Both the position numbers and the translations under genes were made by a program. The notes under the pieces are model-generated. The model saw only the letters and a list, made by a program, of their open reading frames with translations. It did not search any database and was not told where the DNA came from. From Orychophragmus violaceus (Eukaryota > Streptophyta > Magnoliopsida > Brassicales > Brassicaceae), in assembly GCA_030180135.1 (NCBI GenBank), contig CM058231.1:25113034-25177033 (forward strand): a DNA stretch of 64,000 bases. The letters are read 5' to 3'. The number at the start of each line of letters is the position of its first letter. The first letter of the stretch is position 1. Of this stretch, positions 11,620 through 22,912 are shown piece by piece.

Positions 11620-12474
11620 ATGTCTATGACTACTTTCTCGTTGCGATCCGTCCTTGAGAAGGACAAGTTAAACGGATCCAACTTCCTGGATTGGTATCAG
11701 AATCTGAGATTCATTCTCAAGCAGGAGAGCAAGGACTATGTCCTTGAAAAGGCTCCTCCAGAAAGGCTTGGGACCAATCGCTCGCATGCAGCATATAATG
11801 CTTGGAATAAGCATTATATTGATGTGGTAGATGTGCGTGTTCTGATGTTGGCTACCATGAACTCGGACTTGAAGAGTCAATACGAGAACATGGAGTCGCC
11901 AATAGAGATGATCACCAGCCTGAAAATGAAGTTTCGGGATCTGGCACGAGTTGAGAGATTCCAGATGGTGAAGTCTCTCACTGGGTGCAAGCTACCAGAG
12001 GATGCTCCAGTAAGTCCTCATGTCATTAAACTGATGGGTTACATTGATAACCTGGAGAGACTGGAATGTCCTGTCAGCTTAAAGTTGGCCACTGACATCA
12101 TTCTGCAGTCACTGCCGTCAAGCTATGACAAGTTCATTAAGAACTATATCAAGAATAACTTGACGAAGACGTTGACTGAGCTGCATGACATGCTCAAAAC
12201 AGCAGAGCAAGACATCATAAAGGGTAAAAGATTTGAGAAATCTTGTGTTGCCAAGGGTGGAGGCAGGGCCGTCCAGATTTGGAATCAGGATAAGCCTGTG
12301 TCATCTAATAAGCCCAAGTCAGGCCCATCTGGTGTTAGAAAATGCTTCTACTGCGATGAGTCAGGGCATTGGAAGAGAGATTGCATTAAGTTCTTGGAAG
12401 ATTCACAAGAGATGAAGGAGATGTATGGTACTTTTTCTTCAGGTATTGTGTTATTAATTCAAGTTCTATGTTAG
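11620..12474 (+). CDS. copia-2 gag polyprotein, open reading frame
   Basis: This encodes the 284-residue structural protein that forms the cytoplasmic particle packaging the element's RNA. The ATG follows TTTCAGCTT, and copia-3 has the same arrangement before its gag. The N-terminal motif LNGSNFLDWYQNLRFIL and the following helical region are typical of the plant copia gag (UBN2-type) family. A CCHC zinc knuckle, CFYCDESGHWKRDC, lies near residues 247-260 and has all four metal ligands. A basic linker precedes it. The frame ends shortly after the knuckle, where protease should begin; the sequence then continues as a broken pol. The openness of gag beside a decayed pol is notable. Confidence in the family is high. 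Confidence 0.92.
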   Translation: MSMTTFSLRSVLEKDKLNGSNFLDWYQNLRFILKQESKDYVLEKAPPERLGTNRSHAAYNAWNKHYIDVVDVRVLMLATMNSDLKSQYENMESPIEMITSLKMKFRDLARVERFQMVKSLTGCKLPEDAPVSPHVIKLMGYIDNLERLECPVSLKLATDIILQSLPSSYDKFIKNYIKNNLTKTLTELHDMLKTAEQDIIKGKRFEKSCVAKGGGRAVQIWNQDKPVSSNKPKSGPSGVRKCFYCDESGHWKRDCIKFLEDSQEMKEMYGTFSSGIVLLIQVLC

Positions 12475-14815
12475 TATTGGATACTAGTTGTGGTACTGAT
12501 GTTTTGGAAATATGCAGGACCTGGACGACAGTAGAACGTTGAAGAAAGGACAAGTGGAACTGCATGTCTGGTATGAAGCAATGGTTGCTGCATGAGCCGT
12601 GGAGATTCTCCACTTGTAGGAGCCTTTCATACTTGGTTTTAGAAATTAAGTAATTGCTACTATGTATCTGCCTTGTGCAGAAATGTCTTTCATTTTCTTG
12701 TAAAGAATTTGGATGTTTTTCATTTTGATAAAAGACAAGTTTTGTTCTTTAGATCTCAATGAAATATCATATGGTAGCACCCCGTTTGGAATGGGTTTTA
12801 TATCTTAAACCAGCGTAATTTTGAATATAACACAAATAGTAAAGGTTTAAGTCTGATGACTCGAACTCGACTTTTCTTTGGCATAGTCGTGAAGCGGATT
12901 CAGAAGTTCCATAGTTTTGGACTCATTTGATTATTAATCATTTGAGATATGAATCCTGTTCACTGGACCAAATGACTAAGGCCCCTTTAGCTCTGCTAAA
13001 GGAAACGGGCCAGAGGCTTATTGGGCCTTGAACATACTGATGTATGCGGCCCAACGAGCATTAGTGCCAAAGGAAATCTTCTGTACTTCATTACCTTATT
13101 GATGGCATCAATATGTATGGCTGTGTTCATTTGATGAGACACGAACATGAAACCCTTGAGGAGTTCCAAAATGAAGTGTAGAACCGATTTGACAGAAGTA
13201 TTGAGATCCTCGATTGAATCGCGGAGGAAAATGCTTGAGTCAAGAATTGGGTGATCATCTGACAGAATGAATCGGATCTTATTAGATACGCTCCGATTAG
13301 TGATGAGTCACAGGAATCTTCCATAATCATTTAAGAATACGTTCTAAAATGTCTATGTTTACGCTAAACAAGTTTCTATCAGAATCAGTGAAAAACACCA
13401 CATTGGATGTGAACTGGGTGATTTCCAAATTTGTTTTTCTGATTAATTGGGATTGCAAGGTTTGTGTAAGACAGTAGTCAACAAACAAACTTGAACCCAT
13501 ATCTGATAAGTTCTACCTCGCTGGTTGTCCTAAGGAAACCAAGGCTTGCAACTTTTGCAACCAATCCGAGGACAAAGTATTGTTGTTCGGAACTGTGTCT
13601 TTTGAGAAAGATCGTTCTTTCGAAAGGAACAGTGGGAGTAAAAGTACACATCGAAGAAATTCGATAAACACAGGAGGCTGCTCAACCTGTTGAGGGAGAG
13701 CAGTGGTGAGATCTACAAAGTGCTGTAGGATCTACACCTGTGGAGCCTGAAAATCGCAGATCCAAAAGGATCCGTCACTAACTCGAGAGTGATTTCTCGT
13801 AGCCAATTGTCGTGATCTATTGATCATTGAAAAGTGACGAGCATGCGAAATTCAAAGAAGCGATGGTGAGCCCCAACTCCGAAAATTGGATGGGTATGCA
13901 TGTTAGCTTTACCGATCCATCTCTGGATTGAAGCAAACATCTTGGAGTTGGAATCAACATTCTGACAATGTGGTCAAAAGTTTTGACTTGATCAGAAAGA
14001 AATGAAACCATGCGTTTACCAGAAGACTAGTGGGAGCGTAATTGCAATTCTCACACTGTATGTAGACAACATACTTAATCTCATAAACGACGTTCCAATG
14101 CCAAAGTCTTATCAAGATTTGGGTCGGAAGTCAAATTTAACGATAGACATTGGAGAAGGCCGTGAAAGTTCTTGTAATTAGGATCTATTGGAATGGATCA
14201 GAAAGGCTAGTTGGATCGTGTCAAAATCCTTATGTTGATAAGGTATTGGACAGTTCCAATATGCATGATTCCAAGAATGGCTTCATACCAAAGGTCTTAT
14301 GGCAATAATCTTAGCAAGATGAAGTGTTTTGGACACTAGCTGAGCTATTATTAATGAGTGTGATTGCTAATGCTGCTGCAATAGAATCCATCATGAATGC
14401 CATATTTTGCGCTCGTCTAGATGCAGCTTACGCATATAGCATGACGAGAAAATACCAATATGTTCCGGTAATAGTCACTGAATAGTTACCAGAAATATCC
14501 CAAGTATTTGAGAATCACTAAGGATAGGTTCGTGGTGAACTGAGGAAGTGACGAACCAGTTGAAAGTAGTTAGACGGACAAAGACGATTCCCGGTTCCCA
14601 CCTGGTTATGTCTCTTTGTCTGAATAGCGGTGCTATCTGTTGGAAAGGCTCCAAGCAGTGGACCGTAGAATAGTGCTTTTATCTGAATGGCGGTGTGGTT
14701 TGTTGGAATTAATTCAAGCAATAACACCGCAGTATCTCCCACAACCTAATCACGAAATTTATTCTGTTGCTGTAGGTGTAAGATATCTGAATAGATGATC
14801 TTAATTCTAGTGGGA
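12475..14815 (+). pseudogene. copia-2 pol remnant (protease, integrase, reverse transcriptase, RNase H pieces)
   Basis: Reading all three frames shows copia pol fragments in the normal order, broken by many stops and shifts. They are a protease-like piece near 12475-12640, an integrase-side piece near 12950-13330 with a stretch similar to HETLEEFQNEV, reverse transcriptase pieces near 13850-14500, and an RNase H piece near 14520-14760. The catalytic YVDD region is not intact. A full copia pol is near 4 kb, so over a kilobase is missing. No enzyme can be made. The domain order supports copia rather than gypsy. Confidence 0.75.
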
Positions 14816-15628
14816 GTAAACTCTAGTTATGTTGTAATCTTTACATAGACATGCTATGGTAGTGTTTATGTAAGTCAAACTGACATCGGTATTATTTAAT
14901 TATTGGATAATTAAGTAATAGTCCCAAAGTACTTTATGGTCATCATATAGGTCATCAAGTTGAGGACTTGATCATGAAACCCTATAAGTAAAAGATGACA
15001 TAAATTATGATTGTCCCTAGTCGAGGTTATTGAAGTGGGGCACCAATAACCGCGCGAGACTAGTATGTGAGGTGACTGCTGGACTAAGTTTCATGGAGTC
15101 AATGATATGATTATCACAGTCAGTCACATAGATATATGTTGGTGAACATATGATCGGACATGACCCGCTTAATGAGAACTCCACATGATAGTTATATCAG
15201 TGTCATGAGAGGTTCTCATTACGACTATAGAGTATAGTCCTTAGACCTGAGTTCATCATGCTTTCTAGCATATGAATTGGTGCGTTTTGACCTTGTCTAA
15301 CGCCGTTGCATAACTGGCGGCTATAACGGAATTGCTTAGGCGTATCATGAAGTATGTGTAGAAACAGGGATGGAACAAGATGGGATTTGTCCCTCCTAGA
15401 ACGGGAGATAAATATCTCAGGGCCCATCGAAGATTTGATACTGAGTAAATGCATGACCGTGCTCAAACGAGGTGATTGTCAGTCGTTTGTTTTATCAGTA
15501 TAAATCAGGAATTCAATGAACATGATGTTGGCTATAATAAGGATGACACAGTCTCTTGCCTTATGCCATATCGAGATATAGCGACGAAGGGATTATAGGA
15601 ATAGGTGATTCCAGTACAAGTGGGAGAT
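14816..15628 (+). other. 3' non-coding region of copia-2 with polypurine tract
   Basis: About 0.8 kb without a gene, ending in the purine tract GTGGGAGA (15620-15627) just before the 3' LTR. Confidence 0.65.
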
Positions 15629-16346
15629 TGTTAGGATTATGTCCTGAAATCACGTTGTACTCACTCTAGAGATAGTTGTATTGTCGAGATCGGACAATTC
15701 ATGTGATACTGGGTAGTCATAATGTTTTGCTAGAAACCGCTTATGACAAATGAGTTGTAATTCATTTCCAGTATCGTGTGAACCTACAGGGTCACACACC
15801 TAAGCAAGTTGGACATAGTTCGTATGGGATTGATCATTGGCATATGGTCTGGTCGATGTGTATTGGATACACATCGAATATGAGTTTTAATGAGGTGTGT
15901 CGATCGACAATTTTGGGTGCGTCGGTCGACACAAGACGTGTGTCGATCGACACCACTAAGTGTGTCGGTCGACACAAGGCCGAAACCGAGACTGATGTTT
16001 CGGTTTATGTCAAGGTCTGTATATAAATGATCTTATACATTCGACCTAAAGAGAGTGAGCCGCCCCAGAGAGTTTTCTTGACAGAAAACAGAGATTCTTC
16101 CTCAAGAAACTCAGTTCCCAGGAGATCCGAGCCCCGGTACTAGCATCCCGGCGGATTCCAGCTTGTGTGCGTGTGGACTGAAGTAGAGGCGCTTCAGAGA
16201 TCTCGTTTATCTGACCATCTTCCTCTGCCAATCTCCAGGTAAACAGAGATCAGATCCTTGATTCAATTAACTAGACCCTAGATCCTAGGCTATCTGGAAC
16301 CTGACAGCACTTCCGAATCTGGTAGAATTGGCTCGAAGTTCTAACA
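15629..16346 (+). repeat. 3' LTR of copia-2
   Basis: A 718-bp copy of 9380-10111. It lacks a 14-bp direct repeat present in the 5' LTR near 9941-9954 and has about ten substitutions, three of which alter the flank of the first TCGATCGA copy (15902-15915 region). ACCCA follows it. Confidence 0.95.
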
Positions 16347-16351
16347 ACCCA

Positions 16352-16928
16352 TGCCAATGTGGCTCCAAGCCTCATGTGCTAGCATGTCACATGAAGAGGC
16401 TTTCGAGTGCATTCCATCACTGAAACTGAAGATCTCCGCTAGCTCCTTAAACGACGTCTTGTATTCCTCCTCTTCGATCATATAATTGATAAACCCGTGA
16501 CCATCTTCCTCCGACGGCTCATTCCCTAGAAAGGTGACTTCGAGGGAGGCAAGGAATTGGCTAGCCACATCCTGGTGAGTAGGATGGGCCATTCTGATGA
16601 AACCTTCCATGGCCATGTTACGAAGTATGTTGCTCACATCATCAAAGATACCTAGCTTCCTAAGAGTCACAGGGTCCCCGAACTTTGTTGGGAGCCAAGT
16701 CATAGCATTAAAGTGCGCGTAGAGGACTGCGTACGAAGGAAGCTTGGACCTATCTCTCGGAAGGGTGGTCTTTGTCCTTGACCCGATCCTTACACCAGCG
16801 CTTGTGCCTGCGCTTGTACAAGCCCTTGCAGCAGCCTTTGCAGCAGCCCTTGTCTGAACTTGCTTCTTTGCCGGTGCCTCAGTCACTTTCCCTTTTCCTT
16901 TGTCTTGCGGAGCTTGCTTTCTAACCAT
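16352..16928 (-). pseudogene. Athila ORF2, N-terminal third (split by copia-2)
   Basis: The frame starts at an ATG at 16926-16928 and runs about 192 residues to the copia-2 insertion, continuing in the same frame at 9374. The N-terminus is very basic and alanine-rich (KGKGKVTEAPAKKQVQTRAA), like a nuclear localisation or nucleic-acid-binding tail. A folded-looking region beginning near FNAMTWLPTKFGD follows, and an acidic stretch (MIEEEEYKTSFKEL) precedes the break. Together the parts give a protein of about 593 residues in the Athila ORF2 family, of unknown function. It lies downstream of pol and is separated from it by a 1.6 kb spacer. Confidence 0.85.
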
Positions 16929-18568
16929 CTACAAAACAACAAAGCTTGGAGATGTCTTAGTATAAAGTTCAATTCATCAACACATTTATCTCGGCAAGCA
17001 ATGCTTTACATCATCAATGCACAAGGCCACAAGACAATCCTCCTATCTCCAAGTTCAAACACTTCAACAACTTGCTCATAAAACTGATTTTGCAAATGAG
17101 ATGATCACACAAGTTTTCACACTTCATTCAATCCTCTTTCAAGCAATTAAAAGCACAATCAACAACCAATTAACTACTCATTCAACACTTAGCTCAATTT
17201 CTTCAAGCAAAGTCTCCTTAAGTGCATTTTGAGAAATTTAATGAAACAAAACTTAACAAAATTCAGGAGTCTCACAAACATGACCATTAAGCAACCAAAT
17301 ACACCATTAGAAACAATGAAACTAACGTTCCCCCAAAATTTTCGGAAATCAAAAACCTCAAGAACCCTAATTTCTGAAAATTCAATTCAAGCAGTTCAAG
17401 GGTGAAATTGAGTTGGGCTTTCATCTAGAATTAGTCTAGCAAAGGTTTCTAACCATAATCATCAAACAAAAGGTCACAATTTCGAGTTTTCAAAATCTGA
17501 AATTTTTTGAGCAAATTCGAAATTGGAAGAGTGAGATTTATACCTTGCTATGCTGATGAGATACGATGGTTGAGAGTGATTGAAAGAGATAGAGCTAAGA
17601 AAACTGTGAATTTAGAGCTTTAAATCTCGAATTTTGTTTGAGAAATGAGTGAGATAGAGGGTTTTGAAACTTGAGAGGAAAACGGATTTTTCTTGAAAAC
17701 GCAGAGGAGGCAGGGAAGAGAGAAGAAGGCGTGTAGTGGAGAAAACAAGGAGAAAAAGTGGGACCCGCTCGGTCAAAGCTTTTTCTTGGTCAAAAATTCG
17801 GTTTAAATCCGGTTCTAGCCGGTTTGAAATCGATTTCGGGTTTAGGTGTCTTACCTGTGACGGAATCAGCGGTCTCGTGTCGCCCGCTGGAGGAAACGCC
17901 GTCGTCACGGTAACTGGGCTCGCGTATCGGACGAAATGGCTCACGGTTTCACCTTGGTCCGCTAGCTCGTCCGCTGTGGTTTCGGCTTCTCGGCGTGGGA
18001 GTAGATCGAACGAACCCGCGGTCTTGGCATGGTCGCCGGGAGAACCGCTGTCGTCACGCTAACTGGGCTCGGGAGGATCGAACGAACCAGCGGTCTTGAC
18101 CGAACCGTGAGGTGAACCGCTGTAGGAGCCGGCGGTCGTCGATTACCCGCTGGAGAAACCGCGATAGGACTGGTTTCTCGGCGTCGTCTCGCGCTAGTGA
18201 TTTTTGGGTTTAAGGCGATCTCCGTCAGCCCGCGAGCCGAACCGCTGGTTGATCCAGCGGTCACCAGTTAACCGCTAGCGGAGTCGCGATCGTCACGGTC
18301 TCACGGTTTTATCTTCCCCAAAATTTGCTAGCGGTTTCGCCCTAACCGCCGGGTAAACCGTTGGATCCTCCAAATTTCGTCCAAAACCTCTCCAACCTTA
18401 ATTTTTGCCAACTTTTGACTCAAGGAGAACCTAAAGACCTGAAAACACTTAAATAAAAAGCATCAAAAATAACAAGAAAATCATCATATGTACAAGGATA
18501 AACATGGGAATGTCTCCCAAGTGCGCTTTTGTTTAAAGTCGGTAAGCTCGACTGTTCAAACCGTGATG
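16929..18568 (-). other. Athila spacer between pol and ORF2 with a GC-rich motif array
   Basis: No gene is seen. The part at about 17830-18360 is GC-rich in otherwise AT-rich DNA and packed with AGCGGT/ACCGCT and CGGTC words in both orientations. The same words fill the GC-rich island of this element's LTRs. The part nearer ORF2 is AT-rich. Confidence 0.75.
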
Positions 18569-21500
18569 TTAGGCTGAAGGAGGGCTAGAGAGTGGAATCA
18601 AGATCCATTCCTCTATAGCTTCTGAAGCTGAGTAATGTTTGAGGCGCTGACCATTGACCGTGAACTCTTCTTCTGACTTTCCCCAAAGGACAACCGCTCC
18701 ATAAGGCCTTACTTCCTTCACCTTGAACGGACCCGACCATCTAGACTTGAGCTTCCCGGGAAAAAGCTTCAACCGGGAGTTAAAGAGCAATACAAGATCT
18801 CCTTCCTTGAACTCTTTCTTCAAGATGAGTTTGTCGTGGAAAAGCTTGGTTCTTTCCTTGTATATCTTCGAGCTCTCAAAAGCCTCAAGTCGTATCTCAT
18901 CTAACTCATTCAGTTGAATCATTCTCTTATCAGTCGCGGTCTTGATGTCAAAGTTCAGCAACTTGGCAGCCCACATAGCTTTGTACTCCACCTCAACCGG
19001 TAGGTGACAAGACTTCCCGTATAGCATATTGAAAGGAGTGGTTCCAAGGGGAGTCTTGAATGCCGTCCTATAAGCCCAAAGCGCATCATCGAGCTTCTTA
19101 GACCAATCTTTCCTAGAAGCTCCCACAGTTTTCTCCAAGATTGCCTTGATTTGCCTATTGGATACTTCAACTTGCCCGCTCGTTTGAGGGTGATATGAAG
19201 TTGCTACCTTGTGCTTAACTCCATACTTCTTCATGAGGCTTTCAAAGAGCTTGTTGATGAAGTGTGAACCGCCATCACTGATCACCACTCTTGGGACTCC
19301 AAATCTTGGGAATATAATACTCTTGAAGAGCTTGATAACAACTTTAGCATCATTTGTAGGACTAGATACAGCTTCAACCCATTTGGATACATAATCTACG
19401 GCCACAAGGATGTAGTTGTTTCCATATGAAGATGGGAATGGTCCCATGAAGTCTATTCCCCATACATCAAACACCTCTACTTCCAATATCGGGTTTTGTG
19501 GCATCTCATTTCTCTTACCAATGTTGCCTTTTCTTTGGCACGCATCACACTTTGAAACATAACCATGAGCATCCTTGAACAAGCTAGGCCACCAAAAACC
19601 CGAATGTAGAACTTTGGTTGCTGTTTTGAATGATGCAAAGTGTCCTCCATAATCCGAACCATGACAGTGATACAAGATCCCTTGCATCTCTTCTTCCGGC
19701 ACACATTTCCTGTAAAGACCGTCTGAACATCTCTTGAACAAGTATGGTTCATCCCAATAAAATCTGTTGACTTCTCGAAAGAACTTCTTCTTGTTGTAGC
19801 TGTCTAGACTAGGTGGCTCTTTCCCACAAGCTAAGTAGTTCACCAAATCAGCGTACCATGGCTCCTTATCATCAAGAGAATTAACCTCTTCCAACTTCCG
19901 CTTCATATCATGAGCTTCCCTCACAACTTTAACAGCCATTAGTTGCTCTTCCGGAAGTGAGTCATCAATGGGAATACTATCTTCGATTCGCAGCCTTGAA
20001 AGATGATCTGCTACACCATTCTCTATCCCTTTCTTATCCTTGATCTCCAAATCAAAATCTTTCAGTAGTAAGATCCATCTTAGAAGCCTTGGCTTGGCAT
20101 CTTTCTTGGCGAGAAGATATCTCAACGCAGCATGATCCGTGTAGACTATGATCTTAGATCCAACCAAGTATGATCTGAACTTCTCAAAGGCAAATACCAC
20201 AGCTAGAAGCTCCTTCTCAGTTGTTGCATACTTCACTTGAGCATCATCCAATGTCCTACTAGCGTAGTAGATAACATGCAGCTTCTTGTCTTTCCTTTGT
20301 CCCAAAACTGCCCCAACTGCATAGTCACTCGCGTCACACATGATCTCAAATGGTAGTTCCCAATCAGGTGCTTGCACAATAGAAGCGCTCACTAAGGCTT
20401 CCTTGATCTCATTGAAAGCCTTCAGACATTCATCATTAAAAGCAAAGTCAGTCTCCTTGCAAAGAAGGCGTGTGAGAGGCCTTGCAATCTTAGAGAAATC
20501 CTTGATGAATCTCCTATAGAAACCCGCATGTCCAAGGAAGCTTCTAATACCCTTAACTGAGTTCGGCGGTTGTAGGCTCATCATGACTTCTATCTTAACC
20601 TTGTCCACTTCTATACCACTCTCAGATATCTTATGACCCAACACAATCCCTTCTCTGACCATGAAATGGCATTTTTCCCAGTTAAGCACAAGGTTTGTCT
20701 CTTCACATCTCTTTAATACCCTGCACAAATTCAACAAACAAGAAGAGAAGGAAGAGCCATACACAGAGAAATCATCCATGAAAACTTCTACGATGTCCTC
20801 GATAAGATCCGAGAAAATAGACATCATGCACCGCTGGAAGGTAGCCGGTGCATTACACAAGCCAAATGGCATCCTTCGATAAGCAAAGGTGCCATAAGGA
20901 CAAGTGAATGTCGTTTTCTCCTGATCGTTTGGATGTATTGGAATCTGGAAGAAACCACTGTATCCGTCGAGAAAACAATAATAAGGATGGTTAGCAAGAC
21001 GCTTAAGCATTTTGTCAATGAATGGAAGCGGAAAGTGATCTTTTCTAGAAGCTGCATTTAACTTTCTATAGTCTATACACATCCTATGACCGGTAATAGT
21101 CCTAGTTGGGATTAATTCATTGTTTTCACTTTTAACTACCGTAATCCCCCCTTTCTTCGGGACACAGTGCACTGGGGAAACCCACGTGCTGTCCGAGATA
21201 GGGTAGATTATCCCAGCATCAAGCAACTTAATAATCTCTTTCTTGACCACCTCCTTAAGATTATGATTCAATCTTCTTTGATGTTCAATTGATGACATAG
21301 ATTGGTTTTCAAGATGAATCCTATGAGTACATAAACTAGGTGACAGCCCTTTTATATCGTCAAGCGAATAGCCTATAGCCTTCCTAAACTTTTTTTCAGT
21401 GGTTAAAGCAATCAACTCATCATCACGCAGCAACTCATTCACAATGACAGGATAAGTAGAGTTAGGTCCAAGAAATGCATACCGAAGCCCCCGCGGAAGG

Positions 21501-22912
21501 GGCTTTAACTCAACCTTTGGCGCTTTGAGCTCACTCCAGTCATCAGCTACAAGCTGCTCCTTGTAAACCTCAGCTCCATGGGCGCCTTCAGCTCCTATAC
21601 CCACAGCAAAGACCTCTATCTCTTTACCCACTGAATCTGATCCAAGCTCCAAGTATTCAACATCTCCTAGCAAAGGCTTGTGTGAATCAAGCGCTCTCAT
21701 GTAAGCCCAGCTCTCATCGCAAAGATATCCATACTCCCCACAATCTTTTGTCAAAGCAACTTCCAAGGGATCACTCATGTTTAACTCTTCCAAGAGCTCA
21801 TCTGCTAGCTCTTCCATAGCCTCTATGTAGAACATCTGCCCTTGTATGGTTGGCTTCTTCATCACCTTGTTGATGTCAAAGTTGAGCACTATGTCTTTAC
21901 CAAGGTTGAGGTCTATCTTCCCTTTCTTGACATCTATGATTGCACCAGCTGTAGCAAGAAATGGCCTCCCAAGGATTAGAGCATCCTTTGGTTCTTCATC
22001 CATCTCCAATACAATAAAATCTGTCGGTATATCATATCCTCCTACTTTCACCGGTAGATCTTCTAGGAGTCCAATTGGGTATCGCACCGATCTATCTGCT
22101 AGAACCAAGGAAATTCTACACGCCTTGTAGGTGGAGAAGCCTAGCCTTTTAGCTACCGAGAAAGGCATCAAACTTGCGCTTGCTCCAAGATCACATAAAC
22201 AACTCTCAAATCTCAAAGGACCAATAGCACATGGAAGGGTGAAACTGCCCGGATCTTCTAGCTTTCTTGGCACAATACTCCTCTGGATAAATGCACTACA
22301 CTCATGTGAGACTACAACCATTCCTTGAACTTCTTTTGTTCTCTCTTTGATTGCATCCTTGAGGAACTTGGTGTATTGTGGGACTAATAGGAAAGCATCT
22401 ATCAAGGGCATTGTTAGCTCTACATTCTTCATTTGCTTTTCGAATAGAGCCTTATAATTTTCCAACAGTTGCTTCTTGAATCTGCCCGAAAAAGGAAGCT
22501 TGGGCTCATATGGTGGTAGAACAAACTCATCCTTCTTCTTCTTATGTGCATCCTCGACCTTTTCATCAGCTATAGCTTTACCCTTTCTCAATGCAACCTC
22601 ACTTTCATCCTCTTTGGCAAAAACAGACTTTTCCAAAGTCACCTCCCCACTTTGTTTCTCAATGTCCTCATTGAGATTAGAAGACACAATGGGTGTAGAA
22701 AGTTGCTTTGGCTGTAACTCTTTAACAATCCTCAAGGTGATAGCATTGATGTACTCCTTGGGGTTTTGCTCAGATTTTCTGGGTAAAGTTCCATGTTGCC
22801 TAGAGCTTGAAGCATTCTTGTTCTCCAGGTTGGTTACCCTTGATGTCAAATTCTGCAACTCACTCTTCAAATCCCTTACTTCTATAGCACCGGAGGCTTG
22901 TCCTTGAAGTAG
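18569..22912 (-). CDS. Athila pol: protease, reverse transcriptase, RNase H, integrase
   Basis: An open frame of about 1447 codons, in the same frame as gag, beginning after an in-frame stop at 22913-22915. It makes the enzymes that process the particle proteins, copy the RNA to DNA and insert it. Visible motifs are: a retropepsin-like site LCDLGASASLMP near 22180 with the downstream LGRPFLATAGAIIDV; reverse transcriptase with FMDDFS near 20780; RNase H with MCDASDYAVGAVLGQ near 20340; the integrase HHCC finger between about 19720 and 19525; and integrase acidic residues in GIDFMGP (near 19455), ISDGGSHF (near 19270) and SGQVEVSN (near 19165). I see no chromodomain, which fits Athila. It has no start codon of its own at a sensible place and should be expressed as gag-pol, which the stops prevent. 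Confidence 0.93.
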   Translation of the reverse strand, partial: LLQGQASGAIEVRDLKSELQNLTSRVTNLENKNASSSRQHGTLPRKSEQNPKEYINAITLRIVKELQPKQLSTPIVSSNLNEDIEKQSGEVTLEKSVFAKEDESEVALRKGKAIADEKVEDAHKKKKDEFVLPPYEPKLPFSGRFKKQLLENYKALFEKQMKNVELTMPLIDAFLLVPQYTKFLKDAIKERTKEVQGMVVVSHECSAFIQRSIVPRKLEDPGSFTLPCAIGPLRFESCLCDLGASASLMPFSVAKRLGFSTYKACRISLVLADRSVRYPIGLLEDLPVKVGGYDIPTDFIVLEMDEEPKDALILGRPFLATAGAIIDVKKGKIDLNLGKDIVLNFDINKVMKKPTIQGQMFYIEAMEELADELLEELNMSDPLEVALTKDCGEYGYLCDESWAYMRALDSHKPLLGDVEYLELGSDSVGKEIEVFAVGIGAEGAHGAEVYKEQLVADDWSELKAPKVELKPLPRGLRYAFLGPNSTYPVIVNELLRDDELIALTTEKKFRKAIGYSLDDIKGLSPSLCTHRIHLENQSMSSIEHQRRLNHNLKEVVKKEIIKLLDAGIIYPISDSTWVSPVHCVPKKGGITVVKSENNELIPTRTITGHRMCIDYRKLNAASRKDHFPLPFIDKMLKRLANHPYYCFLDGYSGFFQIPIHPNDQEKTTFTCPYGTFAYRRMPFGLCNAPATFQRCMMSIFSDLIEDIVEVFMDDFSVYGSSFSSCLLNLCRVLKRCEETNLVLNWEKCHFMVREGIVLGHKISESGIEVDKVKIEVMMSLQPPNSVKGIRSFLGHAGFYRRFIKDFSKIARPLTRLLCKETDFAFNDECLKAFNEIKEALVSASIVQAPDWELPFEIMCDASDYAVGAVLGQRKDKKLHVIYYASRTLDDAQVKYATTEKELLAVVFAFEKFRSYLVGSKIIVYTDHAALRYLLAKKDAKPRLLRWILLLKDFDLEIKDKKGIENGVADHLSRLRIEDSIPIDDSLPEEQLMAVKVVREAHDMKRKLEEVNSLDDKEPWYADLVNYLACGKEPPSLDSYNKKKFFREVNRFYWDEPYLFKRCSDGLYRKCVPEEEMQGILYHCHGSDYGGHFASFKTATKVLHSGFWWPSLFKDAHGYVSKCDACQRKGNIGKRNEMPQNPILEVEVFDVWGIDFMGPFPSSYGNNYILVAVDYVSKWVEAVSSPTNDAKVVIKLFKSIIFPRFGVPRVVISDGGSHFINKLFESLMKKYGVKHKVATSYHPQTSGQVEVSNRQIKAILEKTVGASRKDWSKKLDDALWAYRTAFKTPLGTTPFNMLYGKSCHLPVEVEYKAMWAAKLLNFDIKTATDKRMIQLNELDEIRLEAFESSKIYKERTKLFHDKLILKKEFKEGDLVLLFNSRLKLFPGKLKSRWSGPFKVKEVRPYGAVVLWGKSEEEFTVNGQRLKHYSASEAIEEWILIPLSSPPSA

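Larger units (their letters stand above)
9380..16346 (+). mobile_element. Ty1/copia element copia-2, inserted in Athila ORF2
   Basis: LTRs at 9380-10111 and 15629-16346 are flanked by ACCCA (9375-9379 and 16347-16351). The order is 5' LTR, initiator tRNA-Met primer-binding site, a long leader, an open gag, a decayed pol and a purine tract before the 3' LTR. The LTRs differ by roughly ten substitutions and one 14-bp indel by eye. Pol has many frameshifts and deletions while gag is open, so this copy was probably already unable to copy itself when it jumped. It is the innermost layer on the left side of the nest. Confidence 0.95.
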
